Assembly (NCBI RefSeq): GCF_900105475.1 | Contig: NZ_LT629777.1 | Coordinates: 6,465,537 to 6,529,536, forward strand | DNA: 64,000 bases | DNA from: Pseudomonas asplenii | Lineage (GTDB): Bacteria > Pseudomonadota > Gammaproteobacteria > Pseudomonadales > Pseudomonadaceae | Reading direction: 5' to 3' | In this document: positions 8,559 through 16,216 of the stretch, piece by piece | Layout: every line of letters begins with the position of its first letter | Numbering within the stretch: position 1 is the stretch's first letter | Translations under genes and position numbers: made by a program | The notes under the pieces: model-generated | What the model was told of the DNA's origin: nothing | The model's input: the letters and a program-made list of their open reading frames with translations, nothing else | Database searches by the model: none

Positions 8559-9364
8559 GGTTGACGCCCTTCGCTGGCGCGCCGCTCCCAGCGGGCGAAG
8601 ATGTCCTTGAGCAGTTGCGCGGTGTCCAGTGGACGTTCCAGTGGAAACATGTGGCCTCCGGGCATGCTCAGGGATTCACCCTGGGGCAAACGCCCTACGG
8701 TGCGGGAGTGATGACGCATCACCACGCGACTGGAGCGACCGCGCACCATCGCCAGCGGTACTTCAAGATGTCGGGCCAGGCCCGGACTGGTATGGGGTAC
8801 GCCGCGATAGATCTTGATTTCGGTGTCCGGATCGAAGCTCAGGCGCAGGCGACCGTCCTCGGCACGCAGGCCGTGTTGCAGATAGGCGTCGAAGCAATCC
8901 GGGTCGAAACCGCGAAACAGGGCCTTGCCCGCAAAATACTGGCGAGCCGCCTCCAGATCGCTGAACTCCTCGCGGCGACCCAGGGTACGCCCGGCCGGGG
9001 TCAGCCGGTCGATGAAACCCAGGCGCTTGGCCGCCCGGATCACCCACTGGTCGGCCCGGGTCAGCACCGGCGAGTCGAGCATCACCAGTCCCTTGTACAG
9101 CTGCGGCCGCCGCAACGCCGCATGCAGGTGCAGGACCCCGCCCAGGGAATGGCCGACGCCCCAGACCGGCCCGGGCTGCTGTTCGAGATGGTGGATCAGT
9201 TCATCGACCAGGTTGCGCCAGTTGTCATCCACCGGGAAACGCGGGTCGTGGGCATGCTGTTGCAGATGGGCAACTTCATACTCCGGCGACAGGGCCGCGA
9301 ACAGCTTGCCGTAGGTACCCGAGGGGAACCCGTTGGCGTGGGCGAAGAAGACGTGCTGCGACAT
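8555..9364 (-). CDS. Alpha/beta hydrolase (PA1621-like)
   Basis: Second soluble alpha/beta hydrolase (269 residues), opening MSQHVFFAHANGFPSGTYGK. The HxNG motif forms the oxyanion part, the nucleophile is in WGVGHSLGGVLHLHA and the final histidine in MPGGHMFPLERP. It is only distantly similar to the downstream hydrolase, so this is a pair of related folds rather than a recent duplication. Overlap with 7704-8558 by ATGA implies one transcript. Physiological substrate unknown. Confidence 0.88.
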   Translation of the reverse strand: MSQHVFFAHANGFPSGTYGKLFAALSPEYEVAHLQQHAHDPRFPVDDNWRNLVDELIHHLEQQPGPVWGVGHSLGGVLHLHAALRRPQLYKGLVMLDSPVLTRADQWVIRAAKRLGFIDRLTPAGRTLGRREEFSDLEAARQYFAGKALFRGFDPDCFDAYLQHGLRAEDGRLRLSFDPDTEIKIYRGVPHTSPGLARHLEVPLAMVRGRSSRVVMRHHSRTVGRLPQGESLSMPGGHMFPLERPLDTAQLLKDIFARWERRASEGRQP

Positions 9365-9476
9365 ACCGGAGCCCTTTCAAGGGAAAACAGGTGTCCATTG
9401 TCGACAGGACACCGGCCGCCAGCAATGACCGTAACTGCCAGGAAGGATGACAGTCCGGCCAAGACCATGGCGTCGT

Positions 9477-9920
9477 TCAGCGGTTCGGCGGGGTCTGCCC
9501 AACTGGCACCACAGCCATGGTCAGGCGCGAGACGCAGTGGGTCTTGCCGTCGTCGTTGGTCAGGCGAATGTCCCAGACATGGGTGCTGCGACCGATATGG
9601 ATCGCGGTCGCCACCGCCGTGACCCGTCCGCTGCGCACACCCCGCAGGTGGTTGGCGTTGATTTCCAGGCCCACGCAGTAGTATTGGCTGGTATCGACAC
9701 ACAGATAGCTGGCCATCGAGCCAACCGTCTCGGCCAACACCACCGAGGCACCGCCATGCAGCAGGCCGAACGGCTGGTGAGTACGGTGGTCGACCACCAT
9801 GCTGGCGGTCAGCGACTGGTCGTCGAAAGATTCGAAGCGAATATCCAGCACTTCGCTGATGGTGTTCTTCCCCGCTGCATTGAGCTGGTCGATGTTCGGA
9901 ACGGTGCGCCACAAGGTCAT
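9477..9920 (-). CDS. Hotdog-fold thioesterase (PaaI/YdiI-like)
   Basis: A 147-residue hotdog thioesterase. The signature GLLHGGASVVLAETVGSMAS carries the catalytic glutamate that follows HGG in this family, and GVRSGRVTAVATAIHIGRSTHVWDI is the C-terminal beta-sheet. It likely hydrolyses acyl-CoA thioesters in the cytoplasm. The 5-prime side once had an AMP-binding acyl-CoA synthetase gene, of which only the 3-prime end remains (9945-10055), so its original partner has been lost here. Confidence 0.87.
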   Translation of the reverse strand: MTLWRTVPNIDQLNAAGKNTISEVLDIRFESFDDQSLTASMVVDHRTHQPFGLLHGGASVVLAETVGSMASYLCVDTSQYYCVGLEINANHLRGVRSGRVTAVATAIHIGRSTHVWDIRLTNDDGKTHCVSRLTMAVVPVGQTPPNR

Positions 9921-9944
9921 CTTGCACTCCTCGATTATTGTTAG

Positions 9945-10055
9945 TCATTCCTGGCACAGCATCGGCTGCCCGTGCGCGCTCCAGGCCTGGAACCAGCGTT
10001 GCTCGATCACGGCCCGCCTGATCTTCAGGGTAGGCGTGAGAAAGCCGTTTTCAAC
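9945..10055 (-). pseudogene. C-terminal remnant of an AMP-binding acyl-CoA synthetase
   Basis: Reading this strand gives VENGFLTPTLKIRRAVIEQ then RWFQAWSAHGQPMLCQE and a TGA stop at 9945-9947. ENG(F/L)LTPTLKIRR with a nearby basic residue is the end of long-chain acyl-CoA synthetases/AMP-binding enzymes, which in PAO1 (PA1617) sit beside the PA1618 thioesterase. Two codons upstream of the homology is an in-frame TGA (at about 10059-10061), and no start or synthetase sequence continues. The gene is therefore truncated to about 36 codons, presumably when the segment carrying the pentapeptide-repeat gene replaced the rest. Confidence 0.8.
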
Positions 10056-10285
10056 CGCTCAACTATCTTTCACCCCCCCAGCACACGCAAGCGCTGATGT
10101 CAGTCGAGGGCCTGGCTGACCTGTTCCAACACGGTCGCCAGCCCTGCCCGCCGCTTCGCACTCGACGCCTGCTCGAACCTCGCGGCCCCATCCCCTGCAC
10201 TGAAGAAACGGGGAGTGGAATCTGATAGTTGCAGGACGGCCGCTGCTGTCGAATTGCCGGTTTCCCAGTCCCTTACGAGGCTTTC

Positions 10286-11110
10286 ATGTCGACGATAGGC
10301 AATCTCTTGCGCAGCCTTATTCCCTTGCACAACCGCCGACCCAAAGCAGGCCAGGCTCCACTCGTAGTCGGGACGGACCGTTACCGGCCCTCCTGGCCGG
10401 GACAGGACCCGATAGCGGAGCCTTCGAGAATCGAAAGGGACATGACCCTGCTGGGGCTCAAGGATTCAATGGATTCGGCACGCGACTTTATCGCCAGTAC
10501 CCCCGCGCTACGTGCCTATCCCCTTTACGGCCTGCTTGAGCTGATGGTGGCCAGCGCCATCCGATTTCCCAACATCCTGCGCAGTTGGGACGGTGTGGCA
10601 CTGGAGGGTGGCGGTCGGGTGTCACTGCATGTGCAGAAAAAGCTTTTCGACCTGCGGGTGCCGACCACCTTGTCACCCCAGATGACCAAGGCCCTGAAGA
10701 ACTGCGCCCTGAACATCGCCGCCAACCTGGACGGCAGCACCGCCCCCCTGCCCTTCGACGACATCGACATCCACCAGCCGTTCAGGCACTGGAACAAGAA
10801 CACGATCTGTCAGGTATTGCGGACCCTGCAAGTGACAAACGTCAACATGACCGGAGCCGACCTGAGTGGCGGCGACCTGGCCGGCGTACGCTTCTTCGGC
10901 CAGTACCACGAGGCGAACTTCATGGCAGCCAATCTGAAGGGTGCGCTGTTGTCGAGCGGGTTCAAGGGTAACAACTTCAACTATTGTGACCTGCGCCACG
11001 CCATGCTCTCAGGCTACCTGGAGCAGTGCACCTTCAAGGGGGCGAAGGTCAATACGGTGACCTTGAAACAGGCCCGCAGCGAACTGAGCGGGGCCGTGCT
11101 GACCCCGTGA
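10286..11110 (+). CDS. Pentapeptide-repeat protein of unknown function
   Basis: A 274-residue protein not assigned to a named family by me. Residues 1-55 are Pro/Arg/Ser-rich and look disordered; 56-185 look globular (MTLLGLKDSMDSARDF, FPNILRSWDGVALEGGG); about 190-270 is a pentapeptide-repeat section (VNMTGADLSGGDLAGVRF, EANFMAANLKGALLSS, NNFNYCDLRHAMLSG, CTFKGAKVNTVTL), which should fold as a right-handed quadrilateral beta-helix. ATG 10286 has GAGG 6-7 bases upstream. Codons rare in Pseudomonas (ATA twice, AGA, AGG) cluster in the first 55 codons, suggesting transfer. It lies beside a truncated acyl-CoA synthetase. Effector, topoisomerase-protecting or toxin-type roles are all possible; none is shown. 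Confidence 0.75.
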   Translation: MSTIGNLLRSLIPLHNRRPKAGQAPLVVGTDRYRPSWPGQDPIAEPSRIERDMTLLGLKDSMDSARDFIASTPALRAYPLYGLLELMVASAIRFPNILRSWDGVALEGGGRVSLHVQKKLFDLRVPTTLSPQMTKALKNCALNIAANLDGSTAPLPFDDIDIHQPFRHWNKNTICQVLRTLQVTNVNMTGADLSGGDLAGVRFFGQYHEANFMAANLKGALLSSGFKGNNFNYCDLRHAMLSGYLEQCTFKGAKVNTVTLKQARSELSGAVLTP

Positions 11111-11116
11111 ATGCGA

Positions 11117-11566
11117 TCAGACGTGACGAACACCGTTGAGTGTCATGGCCCCGGCCAGCGGCCAGTCCCCTTCCAGCTCCGCCAGGCTGGCGGTGTTCAT
11201 CGGTTGCGGGCTGCGCAGATGGCCCGCTTCGAGCAGGCTGATCAGGCTGCCAACCAACGGCTGGTGGCTGACCAGCAGCAAATTGTCGGCGCTATCGAGC
11301 TGCTCCAGTACCCGCGATGGATGGCTATCGGGCGTCAGCCAGGGCACGGTGATGATCGACGGCTCGAAGCCCAGGACGTCGCGCACCAGTTGCGCCGTCT
11401 GCTGGGCCCGTACATAGGGACTGGCGTAGATCGCCGCCAGGGGCTGGCCGATCAGGTGGGCAGCGCTGCGCAGTACTTCCTGACGCCCATGAGCGGTCAG
11501 ATTGCGCTCGGCGTCGCTGCTCCTCTGCGGCTCGGCCTGCCCATGACGCAACACCCACAGCTTCAT
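11117..11566 (-). CDS. sixA: SixA-type phosphohistidine phosphatase
   Basis: A 149-residue histidine phosphatase: MKLWVLRHGQAEPQ contains the RHG catalytic motif, YASPYVRAQQTAQLV the second arginine region, and LLLVSHQPLVGSLIS the second histidine. SixA removes phosphate from HPt domains or the PTS-Ntr histidine protein. It overlaps the DUF4389 gene by four bases (ATGA) and belongs to the gpsA transcript. Confidence 0.87.
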   Translation of the reverse strand: MKLWVLRHGQAEPQRSSDAERNLTAHGRQEVLRSAAHLIGQPLAAIYASPYVRAQQTAQLVRDVLGFEPSIITVPWLTPDSHPSRVLEQLDSADNLLLVSHQPLVGSLISLLEAGHLRSPQPMNTASLAELEGDWPLAGAMTLNGVRHV

Positions 11567-11898
11567 AACTTGGGTTCCTCGTCACGCGCGGGGTGCGGCG
11601 CTGGCGGCACGCTGTGCGCAGCCTCGCCTTCCGGCGCGCGCGGGGTCGGCCAGTCGGCGAATGGCCAGGGTTTCTGGTCACTGTGGAAGGTGCCGAAACG
11701 GCCGATCTGGGCGAGGAACTGGCTGAGGCTGTCACCGAAACTCATCAGGTTGCCGCTCGGCGCACCATAGAATAGCCGGTAGCCCAACTGGATCAGCACC
11801 ACGACGCCGAGGATGAATTGCGCGACCTGCCAGACCAGCAGGAATACCAGCATCCACACCACGCGCAGCACGATGGAATCATACTTGGCTTCGTTCAT
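11563..11898 (-). CDS. DUF4389 membrane protein
   Basis: A 111-residue protein with two hydrophobic segments (VVWMLVFLLVWQVAQFILGVVVLIQLGY, split around residue 28) and a conserved-looking middle (GNLMSFGDSLSQFLAQIGRF), ending in a proline-rich cytoplasmic tail. It matches the DUF4389 family that accompanies gpsA and sixA in Pseudomonas. It starts 22 bases after gpsA ends and overlaps sixA. Function unknown. Confidence 0.83.
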   Translation of the reverse strand: MNEAKYDSIVLRVVWMLVFLLVWQVAQFILGVVVLIQLGYRLFYGAPSGNLMSFGDSLSQFLAQIGRFGTFHSDQKPWPFADWPTPRAPEGEAAHSVPPAPHPARDEEPKL

Positions 11899-11920
11899 GT
11901 CTTGCTCCTATTGCGTGGAA

Positions 11921-12946
11921 TCAGTTGAAACCGCTGGTGGAAATGAAATCGACGTCGGTCTTCGGCTCGCCGCGCATCAGCAGGGCAATCACCTGCTCCA
12001 GCGTACGGCCCTCGAACAGGATCGCATGCAGGCCCGCCACCAGCGGCATGTAGACGCCCAGCTCCTGGGCCTTGGCCTTGAGCACCTTGAGGGTATTGAC
12101 CCCTTCAGCCACTTCGCCGAGGCGGTTGACCGCTTCGTCAAGGCTCAGCCCCTGGCCCAGGGCGAAACCGACCTGGTAGTTGCGGCTCTTGGGCGAGGAA
12201 CAGGTGACGATCAGGTCGCCGACCCCGGCCAGACCGAGAAAGGTCATCGGATTGGCGCCCTGGCTCACGGCAAACCGGGTCATCTCGGCCAGGGCCCGGG
12301 TAATCAGCATGCTCTTGGTGTTCTCGCCCATGCCGAGGGCCACCGCCATGCCGGCAATGATCGCATAGACGTTCTTCAACGCCCCGCCCAGCTCGACGCC
12401 AAAGCGGTCGGCGCTGGCGTAGACCCGGAACGTGCTGCCGTGCAAGGCCGCCTGGACCCGGCTGCAGAGTTCCTCGTCCTCGCTGGCGACCACCGTGGCG
12501 GTCAAGGCATGCTCGGCCACTTCACGGGCCAGGTTCGGCCCGGACAACACGCCAATCCGCGCCTGCGGGGCGATGTCTGCAAGGATTTCACTCATCAGCT
12601 TGAAGGTCTGGGGCTCGATGCCTTTGGTCAGGCTCACCAGCAGCTTGCCCCGCAAGCGCTCGGCATGATCAGCCAGCACGCTGCGCAGGGCACTGGATGG
12701 CAGGGCGACAAAGAACAACTCGCAGCCGTCGAGCGTGGCGGCCAGGTCAGTCACCGGCTCGACCGCCGGATTGATCTTGATTCCCTTGAGATAGCGCGGG
12801 TTCTCGCGATTGACACGAATGGCCTCGGCCTGTTCAGGGTCGCGCATCCATTGGCGCACCCGATGACCGTTCTCGGCCAGCAGATTGGCCACGGCGGTTC
12901 CGAAGCTTCCGCCCCCCAGGACCGCAATAGGGTGCTGTTCAGTCAT
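11921..12946 (-). CDS. gpsA: Glycerol-3-phosphate dehydrogenase [NAD(P)+]
   Basis: Cytoplasmic enzyme that reduces dihydroxyacetone phosphate to sn-glycerol-3-phosphate for phospholipid synthesis. The 341-residue product has the Rossmann motif [12 protein letters not shown], the region [23 protein letters not shown], and the catalytic lysine in [16 protein letters not shown] 12946 ([13 protein letters not shown]) is the family start; an extension to 13114 would precede the dinucleotide fold without support. First gene of gpsA-DUF4389-sixA. Confidence 0.96.
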   Translation of the reverse strand: MTEQHPIAVLGGGSFGTAVANLLAENGHRVRQWMRDPEQAEAIRVNRENPRYLKGIKINPAVEPVTDLAATLDGCELFFVALPSSALRSVLADHAERLRGKLLVSLTKGIEPQTFKLMSEILADIAPQARIGVLSGPNLAREVAEHALTATVVASEDEELCSRVQAALHGSTFRVYASADRFGVELGGALKNVYAIIAGMAVALGMGENTKSMLITRALAEMTRFAVSQGANPMTFLGLAGVGDLIVTCSSPKSRNYQVGFALGQGLSLDEAVNRLGEVAEGVNTLKVLKAKAQELGVYMPLVAGLHAILFEGRTLEQVIALLMRGEPKTDVDFISTSGFN

Positions 12947-13145
12947 ATGCAATCCGTTTTTACCAATGGCGATGGCCGCATTATACGGAGCCACCGGGCC
13001 GCATCCAGTCCCAAACGCATTCGGCACGTTACACACTGATTCGAGGATTTTTCCGCGTTCAGGGACAGAATGCAGGCCCAGTGCCATGGCAAACCTGTCC
13101 GGCTCGGTTAACATGGGCGGCTATTACCGTTATCAAGGCTGAGCC

Positions 13146-15269
13146 GTGCATCCTGGCCCTCCCCCTCGCCGATCCTCCGTTCTCCTGGCACTGCTGTTCA
13201 GCACGCCCGTGCTGGGCGACGACCTGTTCCTGGAAAACCAGCCGCTGCCCGAGGTATTGACCGCGACACGGCTGAAACAATCCCCCGCGTCGGTGCCCGG
13301 CAGCATGACGGTCATCGACAACGAACTGATCAAGGCCAGCGGCGCCCGCGATATCGCCGAACTGCTGCGGCTGGTGCCGGGCATGATGGTCGGCTACACC
13401 AACGGCAACCAGGCGGCGATCAACTATCACGGTACCGATGCCGCCAATGCCCGACGCATGCAGGTGCTGATCGACGGGCGCTCGGTGTACCGGGCGGGCT
13501 TGGCGACGGTGGACTGGAGCGACATTCCGGTGGCCATGGAGGATATCGAGCGCATCGAGGTCTTCCGCGGACCGAACACCGTCAGCTATGGCGCCAACGC
13601 GCTGATGGCGGTGGTCAACATTCTCACCAAGTCGCCCGGCAGCACCCACGGCTCGCGGCTCAAGGTCACCCGTGGCGAACGCGGCATCAACGACTGGTAC
13701 GCCAGCCAGGGCGTCGGCTGGGACACCGGCGACCTGCGTCTGTCGATGTCCGGCAAGCAGGACGACGGTTTCGACAGCAACCGCGTCGGTGCCGACTACC
13801 GCGACAGCCGGCGGCTGAACCGCTTCAACCTGTCGGTCAGCCAGATGCTCGATGACAGCCAGAGCCTCGACTGGCAGTTGAACGCAAAGGAAGGCACCAA
13901 CCAGCGACCGTACACCTACCAGGCGGTGTTCCCCAACATCCAGGAGGCCGGCGACAACTCCGACGTGGTAGCCAAGGACTACGCCGCCTCCCTGCGCTGG
14001 AACCTCGACCTCAGCCCGCAGCACAGCCTGTATGTGCAGGGTTCGGCGCAGCACTGGGACCGCCAGCAGGTCTGGCGCGCCTGTGATGCCAAGGTGTCGT
14101 TCAGCCCGCAACTGACCCAGTTGTGGCAGCTCAACCCCAACTATGCGGAAAACCTGGCGCGTCACATGACCAGCTATTCGGTGGGCAGCCCACCGGCCGG
14201 CAGTGCCACCGAGCAAGCCCTGGCCAACCAGGTGCTGGATCAATGGGGCAACGGCGGCAGTAACACCGTCTGCGGCGATATCGACCAGAGCACCCGCGAA
14301 ACCCGCTATGACCTGGAAATCCAGGACACCCTGAGCCTGTCAGACAGCCTGCGTCTGGTCAGTGGCATGAACTATCGCTACGACCAGGCCAACTCCGAAA
14401 CCTATTTCAACGGCACACTCGACGACAACACCTGGCGCCTGTTCGGCCAGCTCGAGTGGCGCGCCAGCGAGCATTGGCTGCTCCAGGGCGGCGCCATGTA
14501 CGAATACACGCAACTGACCGACGACTCGCTGACCCCACGTTTTGCCGTCAACTACCTGATCAACCCACGCCATGGCCTGCGCGCCGTGTATTCGGAAGCC
14601 ATCCGCTCGCCGGACATGTTCGAGAACAACGTCAACTGGAGCTACCGGGTCACCAATCTGGATTCGCCGACCTACGGCCAGAACAGCGGCCAGTATTTCG
14701 TCAAGACCCGCGGCCCGGGCAACCTCGACAAGGAGCTGATGCGCTCGCGAGAGCTGGGCTACAACGGTTTCTTCGCCGATATCGGACTGAATCTCGACGT
14801 AAAACTGTTCTACGACGAAATCACCTCGATGATCAGTTCGCCCCTGCGCAACAACCAGTACATCGCCAGCAATGCCAACAGCGCGCGCTTTCGCGGCAGC
14901 GAAACGCAGTTCGACTGGCGCGTGAGCAGCGCCGACCGGCTACGGCTGACCTACGCCTATGTCGATGTGCAGGCGAGCAATAGCGCCGACGCCCAGTTCA
15001 CCGCTCGCAACAGCGGCTCGGCCGGCTGGCTGCGTGACTGGGGCACGGGCTGGTCGAGTTCGCTGTTCTATTACGGTGACGACGCGATCAACCAGTACCG
15101 CTTCGAGCGGGTCGACCTGCGCATCGCCAAGCGCATTCCTCTGCGCAAAGCCAGCCTCGAACTGTCGGGAGTGATGCAGCAGCGCCTTGACGACCAGCCC
15201 ATCACCTGGCCCGACAACAACTATGACCAGCGCCAGGTTCTCTACTTCAGCGCCGAGCTGGAATTCTGA
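13146..15269 (+). CDS. TonB-dependent outer-membrane receptor
   Basis: A 707-residue outer-membrane receptor. A short signal peptide (SSVLLALLFSTPVLG) is followed by a TonB-box-like stretch (LPEVLTATRLKQS), a plug domain with MQVLIDGRSVYR and IERIEVFRGPNTVSYGANAL, and a 22-strand barrel ending in a terminal aromatic (YFSAELEF). There is no N-terminal signalling (STN) domain. The start is GTG 13146; the only nearby ATG frame (13111) stops at once. The binding-protein gene follows 2 bases later, then a hybrid kinase. The ligand is unknown; the barrel most resembles BtuB/CirA-type receptors. Confidence 0.9.
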   Translation: MHPGPPPRRSSVLLALLFSTPVLGDDLFLENQPLPEVLTATRLKQSPASVPGSMTVIDNELIKASGARDIAELLRLVPGMMVGYTNGNQAAINYHGTDAANARRMQVLIDGRSVYRAGLATVDWSDIPVAMEDIERIEVFRGPNTVSYGANALMAVVNILTKSPGSTHGSRLKVTRGERGINDWYASQGVGWDTGDLRLSMSGKQDDGFDSNRVGADYRDSRRLNRFNLSVSQMLDDSQSLDWQLNAKEGTNQRPYTYQAVFPNIQEAGDNSDVVAKDYAASLRWNLDLSPQHSLYVQGSAQHWDRQQVWRACDAKVSFSPQLTQLWQLNPNYAENLARHMTSYSVGSPPAGSATEQALANQVLDQWGNGGSNTVCGDIDQSTRETRYDLEIQDTLSLSDSLRLVSGMNYRYDQANSETYFNGTLDDNTWRLFGQLEWRASEHWLLQGGAMYEYTQLTDDSLTPRFAVNYLINPRHGLRAVYSEAIRSPDMFENNVNWSYRVTNLDSPTYGQNSGQYFVKTRGPGNLDKELMRSRELGYNGFFADIGLNLDVKLFYDEITSMISSPLRNNQYIASNANSARFRGSETQFDWRVSSADRLRLTYAYVDVQASNSADAQFTARNSGSAGWLRDWGTGWSSSLFYYGDDAINQYRFERVDLRIAKRIPLRKASLELSGVMQQRLDDQPITWPDNNYDQRQVLYFSAELEF

Positions 15270-15271
15270 GC

Positions 15272-16216
15272 ATGAACGAGAGTCGGTCAAGGATGACAAG
15301 GGCGTGCCGCGGCTGGCTGCCAAAGCTGATGGTTTGCCTGCTGGGCCTGCTGCTGGTCTCCCAACCCCAGCAACAGGCCCGGGCCGCCGATGTGCTGCTC
15401 ACAGGGGCTGAAGACAGCCCCGGCGTGCAGGGTTTCACCAGTGCCCTGGCTCGACAGCGACCCGAAGACCGGGTGCGCTTCGTGCCGTTCGGGCAATTGC
15501 CGGCGCCGGGCCAACTGCCAGCCGGCACGCGGCTGATTCTGCTCGACCCGCCCAGCCTCGACTGGCGCCTGTCGGACAGTCAGGGCCCGGCGACACTGGT
15601 GCTGCGTATCAGCCGCCTGCAAGCCCACCAACGCCTGGGCCAATCACTTCCCCATCAGCTCAGCCTGCTCTGGAGCGATCCGCCGCCGGCTCGGCAGTTG
15701 CGCCTGATACGGACCGTGCTGCCGCAGGTCCGGCGCGTCGGCGTGCTGTACGACGAGGACAGCGAGTTCCTGCTCGCCGAACTGCGCCAGGCCGCCCAGC
15801 CACTGGGTCTGGAAATCGTCGCCCAGCGCTGGGACAACACCGTCGACAGCCGGCCGCTGCAGGACCTGCTGCGCAACAGCGATGTGTTGCTGGGGATCGA
15901 CGATACGACCTTGTACAACCCCAAAACCGCGAAAAACCTGCTGCTCAGCAGCTATGCCCGACAACTGGCACTGATCGGCCCCAATGCCGGCTTCGTCAAG
16001 GCTGGCAGCCTGGCCAGCAGTTACAGCGACCAGAACGACTGGCTGGTCGTCCTCGACAACCTGCTCGACCAGCCTCCTTCCAGTTGGCCGCGCACCCTTT
16101 ATCCTTCCCGCTTCAAGGTCCTGAGCAACCCGCAGGTTGCTCGCTCGCTGAGCCTGGAGACGATCGACGAAGCGTCCGTCGCCACCCAGTTGGCCGAAGG
16201 AGAACCGCATCCATGA
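15272..16216 (+). CDS. Periplasmic ABC-type substrate-binding protein without a transporter
   Basis: A 314-residue protein with a signal peptide (LMVCLLGLLLVSQPQQQARAAD) and two-lobe periplasmic-binding layout. RLIRTVLPQVRRVGVLYDEDS, VLLGIDDTTLYNP and ARQLALIGPNAGFVKAGSLA resemble the ABC_sub_bind (PF04392) family. No permease or ATPase is adjacent. It is 2 bases after the TonB-dependent receptor and overlaps the hybrid kinase by four bases (ATGA), so it probably hands a ligand signal from receptor to kinase rather than feeding a transporter (inference). Confidence 0.8.
   Translation: MNESRSRMTRACRGWLPKLMVCLLGLLLVSQPQQQARAADVLLTGAEDSPGVQGFTSALARQRPEDRVRFVPFGQLPAPGQLPAGTRLILLDPPSLDWRLSDSQGPATLVLRISRLQAHQRLGQSLPHQLSLLWSDPPPARQLRLIRTVLPQVRRVGVLYDEDSEFLLAELRQAAQPLGLEIVAQRWDNTVDSRPLQDLLRNSDVLLGIDDTTLYNPKTAKNLLLSSYARQLALIGPNAGFVKAGSLASSYSDQNDWLVVLDNLLDQPPSSWPRTLYPSRFKVLSNPQVARSLSLETIDEASVATQLAEGEPHP

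Noticed and set aside
9981..10010. hrp-box promoter for the pentapeptide gene (GGAACC at about 9989)
   Set aside because: The second half CCACnnA is missing at the required distance, and the GGAACC belongs to the acyl-CoA synthetase remnant.
10100..10330. 76-codon minus-strand open frame before the pentapeptide gene
   Set aside because: Plausible composition but no ribosome site or homology that I recognise, and it overlaps the supported start of the pentapeptide gene. It may be leftover sequence from the replacement event.
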